From assembly GCA_002493515.1 (NCBI GenBank), contig DKYZ01000129.1, forward strand, positions 1 to 5,774: a stretch of DNA of 5,774 nucleotides, given 5' to 3'. The position numbers and the translations under genes are program-made. Positions 1 to 5,774 of this stretch are shown here, piece after piece. This DNA comes from Porphyromonadaceae bacterium UBA7087 (GTDB lineage Bacteria; Bacteroidota; Bacteroidia; Bacteroidales; Muribaculaceae). A model generated the notes under the pieces. The model saw nothing but the letters and a program-made list of their open reading frames with translations, did no database searches and was not told where the DNA came from. Each line of letters opens with the position of its first letter. The first letter of the stretch is position 1.

Positions 1-33
1 ATTCAAAAATTAACGAACTATTGTGATTTATAC

Positions 34-41
34 TATATTTG
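34..41 (+). promoter_or_regulatory. Candidate nadE promoter, Bacteroides-type -7 box
   Basis: TATATTTG is an exact match to TAnnTTTG, the -7 consensus recognised by the primary sigma factor of Bacteroides. It lies in A+T-rich non-coding DNA, which would put the transcription start near position 48 and leave a leader of about 55 nt before the nadE ATG. A convincing -33 TTTG about 20 bp upstream is not visible; the TTG at 21-23 is too close. The match is seen directly; promoter activity is inferred. Confidence 0.45.
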
Positions 42-57
42 AAAAACATTCGTTTCC

Positions 58-91
58 TTAAAATGGTTTCACTTTCAAGAAACTTTTTTAA
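58..91 (+). promoter_or_regulatory. Imperfect hairpin in the nadE leader
   Basis: Positions 58-70 can pair with 79-91 around an 8-nt loop (71-78). The stem has 11 Watson-Crick pairs, one G-U (65/84) and one T-T mismatch (64/85). The loop-proximal arm is GTTTC/GAAAC and the outer arm is TTAAAA/TTTTAA. It ends 11 nt before the nadE ATG, inside the predicted leader RNA, so it could affect transcript stability or ribosome access. Because the descending arm contains T6, it could instead be a weak terminator of a gene upstream of the window. The pairing is seen directly; a function is not shown. Confidence 0.35.
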
Positions 92-102
92 CATTTCATT
101 CC

Positions 103-2073
103 ATGGAGAAAGAACTGAACATTGATTATCACCTTCTTACGGGATATATAAGAGTGGCGGCCTGTGTGCCGGAAGTCAGAATCGCCGACGTGGCCCACAA
201 TGTGGAGTCGATTGCAGCGCTCGCCACCCGCGCGGCTGAGGCCGGGGCAAGGATCGCCGTTTTCCCCGAGCTCTGCATCACCGCCTACACATGCGGCGAC
301 CTCTTCCTGCAGAATTTCCTTCAGGAAAAGGCAATCGAGGGGCTGGCTGACCTGGCCGGAGCCACCTCGGAGCTCGACATGGTCATAATCGCCGGGGCAC
401 CGCTACGCCACCGCAACCGTCTCTACAACTGCGCAGCCGTAATATATAAAGGTGAGATACTCGGAATCGTGCCTAAATCGCACATTCCGAACTATGCGGA
501 GTTCTATGAGAAAAGATGGTTCGCCCCCGGTATCGGCGACAGCGCATCCCCCGCAGGAGCCGACGCCGACGAGATCTCCATGGGAGGATGCCGTATTCCT
601 TTCGCCACAGATATGCTCTTCCAGGCCTTCGGAGCCACTTTCGGCATCGAGATATGCGAAGACCTGTGGGTGCCTGTCCCGCCAAGCTGCAGGCTCGCCA
701 CATCCGGGGCCGACATAATATTCAATCTCTCCGCCTCCGACGAGACCATAGGGAAACACGACTATCTTCTCAGTCTGATACGGCAGCAGTCGGCACGCTG
801 CCGCTGCGGCTACGTCTATGCATCCGCCGGTGTGGGTGAATCCTCCACCGACCTCGTCTTCGCCGGCAACGCCATCATCGCCGAAGACGGCTCCTTGCTG
901 CGGCAGTCGCCACGGTTCAGGAGGGAAGCCCTTATGGAGACAGCTGACATCGACATGGAGAAGCTGCGCGGCGACAGAATAAAATACAATACTTTCACCG
1001 ACAGCGTAAGCTCGCCGATGAGGACAATCGTCATCCCTTCCCAGGGGCCGGGAACTGTCATGCCTCCTCTCCAGCGGTATGTGGATGCTCATCCCTTCGT
1101 TCCCGCCGACAGCATGCGCCTTAAAAGCCACTGCGACGACATTATCGCTATGCAGGCCTGGGGGCTCGCACAGAGATTCGGCGCGACGGGCTGCAGAAAG
1201 GCCGTGATAGGAATCTCCGGCGGACTCGACTCTACCCTCGCCCTGCTCGTCACGGCTAAGGCGTTCGACATGCTCGGTCTGGAGAGAAGCGGCATTATCG
1301 CCGTGACGATGCCGGGGCTCGCCACGACAACGCGCACCCATTCCAACGCGCTCGAGCTGATGAGGCTGCTCGGAGCGACATCCCTCGAGATAGGTATCAA
1401 CAAGGCTGTGGCGCAACATTTCTCCGACATAGGCCAGGATCCCGCCGTCCACGACGCCACATACGAGAACTCCCAGGCCCGCGAGCGCACGCAGATCCTG
1501 ATGGACCTGGCGAACAAATACTCAGGAATGGTGGTCGGAACAGGCGACCTCTCCGAGCTCGCCCTGGGATGGTGTACGTATAACGGCGACCAGATGTCGA
1601 TGTATGGCGTAAACGCATCCATACCGAAGACGCTGGTAAAATATCTTGTCAGCCATGTGGCCGCCGAGTCCGAGCCTGCGGTAAGAAGAGTGCTCGACGA
1701 TATCGTGGACACCCCTATCTCGCCCGAGCTCGTGCCGGCCCAGGAGGGGGACGTGATCGCGCAGAAGACGGAAGACCTCGTAGGCCCATATGAGCTACAC
1801 GATTTCTTCATCTACAACATGCTGCGCAACGCCTACCGTCCGGCCAAGACATTCGCCCTGGCATGCATTGCCTTCGAGGGAATATATGACCCGGAGACTG
1901 TGAAACACTGGCTCAAGACCTTCTGCCGCAGATTCTTCAACCAGCAGTTCAAGCGCTCCTGCATGCCCGACGGGCCAAAGGTGGGCAGCGTCTGTCTGTC
2001 GCCCCGTGGCGACTGGAGAATGCCCTCCGACGCCTCGTCGCGGATGTGGCTCGACGAGGTGGAGAGGATCTGA
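103..2073 (+). CDS. nadE: Glutamine-dependent NAD+ synthetase (NadE, two-domain form)
   Basis: This cytosolic enzyme catalyses the last step of NAD+ synthesis: nicotinic acid adenine dinucleotide plus ATP and glutamine gives NAD+, AMP, pyrophosphate and glutamate. The N-terminal part (about residues 16-300) is a nitrilase-type glutaminase that supplies ammonia. Its Glu-Lys-Cys triad is visible as E56 in FPELC, K125 in VPKSHIPNY and C185 in EICEDLW. The C-terminal synthetase domain (about 340-650) has the ATP pyrophosphatase P-loop SGGLDS at 372-377, the conserved GTGDLSELALGW at 479-490 and the late block around PKVGSVCLSPRGDWRMP (625-641). The length of 656 residues suits the long glutamine-using class and not the short ammonia-only class of about 270. 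ATG 103 is the only sensible start; it leaves about 13 residues ahead of the first beta strand (GYIRVAA), slightly longer than I would expect. There is no strong Shine-Dalgarno sequence, as is usual in Bacteroidota. All key residues are present and nothing suggests decay. It appears to be a single-gene unit with its own promoter and a weak terminator. Confidence 0.97.
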   Translation: MEKELNIDYHLLTGYIRVAACVPEVRIADVAHNVESIAALATRAAEAGARIAVFPELCITAYTCGDLFLQNFLQEKAIEGLADLAGATSELDMVIIAGAPLRHRNRLYNCAAVIYKGEILGIVPKSHIPNYAEFYEKRWFAPGIGDSASPAGADADEISMGGCRIPFATDMLFQAFGATFGIEICEDLWVPVPPSCRLATSGADIIFNLSASDETIGKHDYLLSLIRQQSARCRCGYVYASAGVGESSTDLVFAGNAIIAEDGSLLRQSPRFRREALMETADIDMEKLRGDRIKYNTFTDSVSSPMRTIVIPSQGPGTVMPPLQRYVDAHPFVPADSMRLKSHCDDIIAMQAWGLAQRFGATGCRKAVIGISGGLDSTLALLVTAKAFDMLGLERSGIIAVTMPGLATTTRTHSNALELMRLLGATSLEIGINKAVAQHFSDIGQDPAVHDATYENSQARERTQILMDLANKYSGMVVGTGDLSELALGWCTYNGDQMSMYGVNASIPKTLVKYLVSHVAAESEPAVRRVLDDIVDTPISPELVPAQEGDVIAQKTEDLVGPYELHDFFIYNMLRNAYRPAKTFALACIAFEGIYDPETVKHWLKTFCRRFFNQQFKRSCMPDGPKVGSVCLSPRGDWRMPSDASSRMWLDEVERI

Positions 2074-2081
2074 TCGGCCAA

Positions 2082-2129
2082 GCCTTATCCATATTTTTCA
2101 GTCCGATTAGGCACGGTTACGTTTTTTTT
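2082..2129 (+). terminator. Weak terminator-like structure after nadE
   Basis: GCCTTATC (2082-2089) can pair with GATTAGGC (2105-2112), seven of eight pairs, around a 15-nt loop. A T8 run follows at 2122-2129. An alternative stem pairs 2071-2077 with 2103-2109, including one G-U. The T run starts 9 nt after the stem base, farther than in a standard intrinsic terminator, so termination may be partial or absent. The position just after the nadE stop supports the call, but the structure itself is only moderate. Confidence 0.35.
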
Positions 2130-2131
2130 AT

Positions 2132-2139
2132 TAACTTTG
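2132..2139 (+). promoter_or_regulatory. Candidate promoter for tsaC and downstream genes
   Basis: TAACTTTG is an exact TAnnTTTG match, the Bacteroides -7 consensus. A weak -33 candidate, TTAG at 2107-2110, lies 21 bp upstream, close to the usual spacing. Transcription would start near 2146, giving a very short leader of about 14 nt before the ATG at 2160. The box lies 2 nt after the T8 run, so the end signal of nadE and the start signal of the next unit are packed together. The sequence match is direct; activity is inferred. Confidence 0.5.
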
Positions 2140-2159
2140 ATAGATTTTCAGAATAAGAT

Positions 2160-2735
2160 ATGGAAGAGATATCATTCGAACAGGACATAAAGAACTGCCT
2201 TGAGACCCTGCGCTCGGGAGGGATAATACTCTATCCCACCGACACCATATGGGGTCTCGGCTGCGACGCCACCAATGCGGAGGCGGTAGAGAAAATCTAC
2301 CGTCTCAAGCACCGCGACCCGGGAAAGTCGATGCTTGTGCTCGTAGACTCCGACGCCATGCTCGAGCGAACGGTGGAGGAGGTGCCGGAGGTGGCCTGGC
2401 AGCTTATGGAGGCTGCCGTGGATCCCGTCACGATAATCTACGACCGGGGCACCGGCGTCGTGCCCTCCCTTCTCGCGGCCGACGGCTCGCTCGGCGTGAG
2501 GGTGACGCATGAGGATTTCTCACGGACTCTCTGCCGCAGGCTGCGCCATCCGCTTGTCTCCACATCGGCAAACTTCAGCGGGGAGAAGGCGCCCTCCGAT
2601 TTCCGCGACATCGACCCGAAGATGGTGGATGCCGTAGACTACGTGGCTCATTACGGCCGCGATGAAATCAACGCCGGCAAGGCAAGCAATATAATTAAAA
2701 TCGGTAACGGGGGCGAGGTGAAGGTGATTCGCTGA
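2160..2735 (+). CDS. tsaC: L-threonylcarbamoyladenylate synthase (TsaC/Sua5/YwlC/YrdC family)
   Basis: This enzyme makes threonylcarbamoyl-AMP from L-threonine, bicarbonate and ATP, the first step of the N6-threonylcarbamoyladenosine (t6A) modification at position 37 of ANN-decoding tRNAs. The 191-residue protein is a single YrdC domain without the extra C-terminal domain of long Sua5 proteins. Visible motifs are the nucleotide-binding segment YPTDTIWGLGCDA (25-37), the basic KxRxxxK motif (K50, R52, K56), LGVRV (111-115) and STSANFSG (134-141). Compared with E. coli TsaC, the proline after K56 is serine and the usual PGPxT segment reads VDPVT (87-91). I regard these as lineage variants, because similar forms occur in Bacteroidales as I recall them. 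ATG 2160 gives the normal family start, with residues before the first strand of ordinary length. It is probably the first gene of a unit with the next two genes; only 13 bp separate it from the glycosyltransferase. The YciO subgroup, of unclear role, is the main alternative family assignment. Confidence 0.93.
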   Translation: MEEISFEQDIKNCLETLRSGGIILYPTDTIWGLGCDATNAEAVEKIYRLKHRDPGKSMLVLVDSDAMLERTVEEVPEVAWQLMEAAVDPVTIIYDRGTGVVPSLLAADGSLGVRVTHEDFSRTLCRRLRHPLVSTSANFSGEKAPSDFRDIDPKMVDAVDYVAHYGRDEINAGKASNIIKIGNGGEVKVIR

Positions 2736-2748
2736 GCGGGAACAGAAT

Positions 2749-4167
2749 ATGAGGATAAAGACGATTTCATACAACAACCAAAGGGCGAAATATGTAGTCA
2801 CCGACTGGCTCATGTCCGCCCTGGCGTTCTTTATCTTCGACATATACCGGTATCTCAGGATTACCTACGCCGCCGATTTCTACTCATACATATTCAGCGA
2901 CAAGCTTCTCCTGGAGCAGTTTCTCATCCCCACAGGAATGCTCGCCATCTACTGGCTGTCGGGTTTCTACAACCGTCCGTTCCACAAATCGCGGCTCCAG
3001 GAATTTCTCTCCTCATTCTCATCGGCCGCGGTGGGCACTTGTCTGATCTATCTGCTGATGCTCATCAACGACCTGACCGTGAAGCGCACCGCGAGCTACG
3101 AGATGATTCTCTTCCTCTTCCTGCCGCTGGGCATTTGCGTCTACCTCGGAAGGATATGCATCACCGGAGCCGCGCTGCGACGTCTCAAGAGCCACCGGTG
3201 GAGCTTCCGAACCCTCATCATAGGCAATTCCGACAAGGCACGCAAGACGGCCCGGTCGCTCACCACTCCCGACTCTATTCTCGGTTACGACATTCTGGGA
3301 TACGTGGATATTCCAGGGGAGAAAGCCTCGGAAGAAAACGATATGCCCGTCTACGGGCTTGAGGATGTGGCCTCGCTATGCGAAAGCCTCAAGATCGACC
3401 AGCTGATACTCTCCCCCGTGAGATATGACGACACGGAAGTGCTGAGCATTCTCTACTCCCTCTTCTCCACCAACATCCCCATCAAGATAGCGCCCGACAC
3501 GCTCTCCTTCGTGACTTCGGGGATACACCTGCAGGATATCTATGCGGAACCGCTCGTAGACCTCACCTCCCCCCGCATCGGCGACTGCTCCTACAACATC
3601 AAGCGGTGTGCCGACGTCGCGACGTCGGCTCTGGCCCTGCTGCTGCTTTCCCCGGTGTATCTCGGGATAGCGCTTGCCGTGAGGCGTTCGTCGCCCGGAC
3701 CGGTGATCTACCGCCAGACTCGCATTGGAAAGAAGCAGAAGCCCTTCACCATATATAAATTCCGCACAATGCGCACCGACGCGGAGAAGGATGGCCCGCG
3801 GCTCACCACCGACAGCGACGACCGCATCACCGGAATAGGGAAATTCCTGCGCAAATACCGCCTTGACGAGCTTCCTCAGTTCTGGAATGTCCTCAAGGGG
3901 GACATGTCGCTTGTGGGGCCGCGCCCCGAGAGGGAGTATTTCATACGGCGCATCGTGGAGAAAGCGCCCTACTACACTCTCGTGCACCAGGTGCGCCCCG
4001 GAATCACCTCATGGGGAATGGTGAAATACGGCTATGCCTCCACGGTGGAGGAGATGGTGGAGCGCACGCGCTATGACCTGGTATATCTCTCCAACATGTC
4101 GATCTTTGTCGACCTCAAGATCCTTATCCATACGGTCAGGACGGTATTCACCGGCAAAGGCAAATGA
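2749..4167 (+). CDS. Polyprenyl glycosylphosphotransferase (WbaP/WcaJ-type sugar transferase)
   Basis: This is an inner-membrane enzyme of the polyprenyl-phosphate hexose-1-phosphate transferase family. Members move a sugar-1-phosphate from a nucleotide sugar to undecaprenyl phosphate and so start a capsule, exopolysaccharide, O-antigen or protein-linked glycan. The 472 residues show the standard long architecture: four likely membrane helices near 14-36, 56-74, 88-107 and 117-138; a cytosolic Rossmann-like middle domain from about 153 (RTLIIGNSDKA) to 265; a hydrophobic segment at about 287-308 that is probably the re-entrant helix; and the catalytic domain to the C-terminus. Catalytic-domain motifs are YRQTRIG (321-327), YKFRTM (336-341), the Asp-Glu dyad D373-E374 in RLDELPQFWN, and SLVGPRPE (387-394). 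Nothing is missing. The sugar specificity cannot be read from the sequence. The start at ATG 2749 is 13 bp after tsaC, without a strong Shine-Dalgarno. No other glycan gene is visible in the window, so its partner glycosyltransferases must lie elsewhere. Confidence 0.93.
   Translation: MRIKTISYNNQRAKYVVTDWLMSALAFFIFDIYRYLRITYAADFYSYIFSDKLLLEQFLIPTGMLAIYWLSGFYNRPFHKSRLQEFLSSFSSAAVGTCLIYLLMLINDLTVKRTASYEMILFLFLPLGICVYLGRICITGAALRRLKSHRWSFRTLIIGNSDKARKTARSLTTPDSILGYDILGYVDIPGEKASEENDMPVYGLEDVASLCESLKIDQLILSPVRYDDTEVLSILYSLFSTNIPIKIAPDTLSFVTSGIHLQDIYAEPLVDLTSPRIGDCSYNIKRCADVATSALALLLLSPVYLGIALAVRRSSPGPVIYRQTRIGKKQKPFTIYKFRTMRTDAEKDGPRLTTDSDDRITGIGKFLRKYRLDELPQFWNVLKGDMSLVGPRPEREYFIRRIVEKAPYYTLVHQVRPGITSWGMVKYGYASTVEEMVERTRYDLVYLSNMSIFVDLKILIHTVRTVFTGKGK
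3610..3629. repeat. Perfect 20-bp palindrome inside the glycosyltransferase gene
   Basis: The half-site GCCGACGTCG is followed directly by its exact reverse complement, with no spacer. The symmetry breaks at the flanking bases (T at 3609 and T at 3630). It covers codons for residues 288-293 (Ala-Asp-Val-Ala-Thr-Ser) and the first two bases of the next codon, at the start of the hydrophobic segment that opens the catalytic domain. It contains two GACGTC sites and a central TCGCGA. Whether it is a protein-binding site, a recombination relic or chance cannot be told from one sequence. Confidence 0.9.
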
Positions 4168-4194
4168 CACACAGCGATACAATACCCAAAATCT

Positions 4195-5774
4195 ATGGCA
4201 TATAAAGAAAGACATAATAAATTCACCGAATGGTGGTTCAAGATAGTGACCTGGCGCGAGCGCCATTTCAAGGAACGCAGTTTTCTGGTGTTCCTCGCCC
4301 TGGTGGTCGGACTGCTCTGCGGCCTGGCGGCCCAGCTCCTCAAATATATCATCCATCTCATCTCCTCGCTGCTCACCTCCCACTTCACGGCCACGTCTGA
4401 AAACTATCTCTATCTCGTGTATCCCGTGGCGGGAATACTCCTGACCACCCTTTTCGTGAGATATGTGGTGAAAGACAATATCTCCCATGGAGTGACGAGA
4501 GTGCTCTACGCCATATCCCGACGCAAGTCGAGGCTAAAGAAACGCAACATATACGCCTCTCTGGTGGCCTCCGGCATCACCATCGGCTTCGGCGGCTCCG
4601 TCGGAGCGGAGGGCCCGATCGTATTCACCGGCGCGGCCATCGGCTCCAATGTGGGGCAGGCGTTCCGCCTGTCGCCGCGCCTGCTGATGATTCTCGTGGG
4701 TTGCGGTGCGGCCGCCGGCATCGCCGGCATCTTCCGCGCCCCCATCGCCGGAATGCTTTTCACCCTGGAGGTGCTGATGCTCGACCTCACGGGCGCCACA
4801 GTCATGCCTCTGCTCATAGCCTCGATCACGGGTGCGACAGTAGCCTATCTCCTCGAGGGCTACAGCGCGGAGTTCTTCTTCGCCCAGAGCGAACCATTCC
4901 TGACGAGCAAGATTCCCTATACCATCATCCTCGGCATATTCTGCGGTCTTGTGTCGCTATATTTCACCCGCGCCATGTTCATGATGGAGACGATGTTCGG
5001 AAAGATAAAGAGCCGTTTCTACAAGATATGCATAGGAGGCGCTATCCTTGCCGGTCTGATTTTCCTCTTCCCGCCGCTCTACGGCGAGGGTTACGGGGCC
5101 ATAAACTCCCTCCTGGAGGGGGATACGTCGGCGATTGTAAACGGCACATTCTTCTACGTAGACCGTGAGAATATCTGGTTTCTCGCCGCCTTCATCGGGG
5201 CGATAATCCTCACCAAGGTCTTCGCCACGAGTGCCACCAACGGCGCGGGCGGTGTGGGCGGCACCTTCGCCCCCTCGCTTTTCGTCGGGGCGCTCGCGGG
5301 ATTCCTCTTCGCCTACACCCTCAACAATCTCTTTCCCGAAATCGGGCTCTCCAACAAGAATTTCGCCCTCATGGGTATGGCAGGTCTGATGAGCGGTGTC
5401 ATGCATGCCCCTCTTATGGCAATCTTCTTGACAGCGGAGATGACCGGCGGCTATAATCTCTTCCTGCCGCTGCTCATCGTGTCGTCGCTCGCCTACATGA
5501 CAATCCGCTTCTTCGAGCCTTACAGCATCTACACCATGCGTCTTGCCAAGCAGGGCGACCTTCTCACGCATGAGAAGGACAAGGCGGTTTTGACCCTTCT
5601 CAAGATCGACAATGTGATCGAGAAGGATTTCAAGGAGGTTCACCCCGAGATGAATCTGAAGCAGGTGGTAGACATCATAGCCACGTCGAGCCGCAATCTC
5701 TTTCCCGTCACCGACAAGGACGGCACGCTGCTCGGAGTCGTGCTCCTCGACGACATACGCAACATCATGTTCCG
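4195..5774 (+). CDS. CLC-family chloride channel/transporter with CBS region, 3' end outside the window
   Basis: This is a multi-spanning membrane protein of the CLC family, which conducts chloride or other anions or exchanges them for protons. The first 526 residues are present; the reading frame is open to the last base. After a short charged N-terminus come many hydrophobic helices (about 28-460), then a cytosolic CBS domain beginning near 473; a second CBS would be expected beyond the window. Landmarks against E. coli ClcA: the gating glutamate is E139 in VGAEGPIV; the third selectivity motif reads GGTFAP (355-360); the pore tyrosine is probably Y446 in YSIYTM. The first motif, usually GSGIP, reads SHGVT (97-101), and the internal proton glutamate (ClcA E203) aligns with V193 in FTLEVLM. 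The start at ATG 4195 is the first ATG after the preceding gene's stop in the same frame, 27 bp downstream, so co-transcription is likely. Family membership is certain; whether it is a channel or an exchanger, and its anion, are open. Confidence 0.94.
   Translation, partial: MAYKERHNKFTEWWFKIVTWRERHFKERSFLVFLALVVGLLCGLAAQLLKYIIHLISSLLTSHFTATSENYLYLVYPVAGILLTTLFVRYVVKDNISHGVTRVLYAISRRKSRLKKRNIYASLVASGITIGFGGSVGAEGPIVFTGAAIGSNVGQAFRLSPRLLMILVGCGAAAGIAGIFRAPIAGMLFTLEVLMLDLTGATVMPLLIASITGATVAYLLEGYSAEFFFAQSEPFLTSKIPYTIILGIFCGLVSLYFTRAMFMMETMFGKIKSRFYKICIGGAILAGLIFLFPPLYGEGYGAINSLLEGDTSAIVNGTFFYVDRENIWFLAAFIGAIILTKVFATSATNGAGGVGGTFAPSLFVGALAGFLFAYTLNNLFPEIGLSNKNFALMGMAGLMSGVMHAPLMAIFLTAEMTGGYNLFLPLLIVSSLAYMTIRFFEPYSIYTMRLAKQGDLLTHEKDKAVLTLLKIDNVIEKDFKEVHPEMNLKQVVDIIATSSRNLFPVTDKDGTLLGVVLLDDIRNIMF

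Noticed and set aside
21..23. TTG as a -33 element for the nadE promoter
   Set aside because: Only 10 bp separate it from the TAnnTTTG box, about half the spacing needed.
154..156. GTG as an alternative nadE start
   Set aside because: It lies within the first conserved beta strand (IRVAA) of the glutaminase domain, so starting there would remove needed residues.
403..1452. Long open frame on the - strand opposite nadE (349 codons)
   Set aside because: It lies wholly opposite an intact, fully motif-bearing nadE. Its translation is rich in His, Gly, Glu and Arg without recognisable domains, and such frames are common opposite GC-biased codons.
3376..3987. Open frame on the - strand opposite the sugar transferase (203 codons)
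   Set aside because: It is antisense to the conserved catalytic domain and shows no motif or start context of its own.
4701..5168. Out-of-frame + strand open frame inside the CLC gene (155 codons)
   Set aside because: It is a shifted reading of the CLC coding sequence, rich in Arg, His and Pro as expected for a frame shadow.
4957..5643. Open frame on the - strand opposite the CLC gene (228 codons)
   Set aside because: The + strand carries a clear CLC protein here. The reverse translation is a charged, low-complexity composition with no family signature.
1..5774. Mobile element, CRISPR array, toxin-antitoxin or defence system
   Set aside because: I saw no transposase or integrase motifs, no terminal inverted repeats, no regularly spaced direct repeats and no small gene pairs. 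The genes are intact housekeeping or surface-glycan genes.

Overview
The window reads as an ordinary chromosomal housekeeping segment from a member of the Bacteroidota, most likely Bacteroidales. Three things point there: two exact matches to the Bacteroides-type -7 promoter box (TAnnTTTG) in the two A+T-rich intergenic stretches, the absence of clear AGGAGG Shine-Dalgarno sequences before any start codon, and proteins that look like Bacteroidales versions of their families. The genes favour G or C at third positions (many gcc, ctc, atc, ggc), so a moderately GC-rich genus such as one of the Muribaculaceae or Alistipes is plausible. The genus is inference and cannot be fixed from the sequence alone.

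Layout, all on the + strand. Positions 1-102 are an A+T-rich leader with a candidate promoter and a long imperfect hairpin. Positions 103-2073 encode glutamine-dependent NAD+ synthetase (nadE). Positions 2074-2159 form an 86-bp gap with a weak terminator-like structure followed at once by a second candidate promoter. Positions 2160-2735 encode threonylcarbamoyl-AMP synthase (tsaC/Sua5 family), 2749-4167 a membrane-bound polyprenyl glycosylphosphotransferase, and 4195-5774 the first 526 codons of a CLC-family chloride channel/transporter with a C-terminal CBS region that runs off the window.

The last three genes are separated by only 13 and 27 bp and probably form one transcription unit starting near 2140-2146; nadE looks separately transcribed. 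The products do not form one pathway: NAD+ synthesis, tRNA t6A37 modification, initiation of a surface glycan on a lipid carrier, and anion transport. No mobile element, CRISPR array, tRNA, rRNA or defence-like cassette is visible, and I do not see a new multi-gene system here. The points most worth a second look are the unusual ion-pathway residues of the CLC protein, a perfect 20-bp palindrome inside the glycosyltransferase gene, the nadE leader hairpin, and the placement of a lone glycan-initiating enzyme between tsaC and clc.
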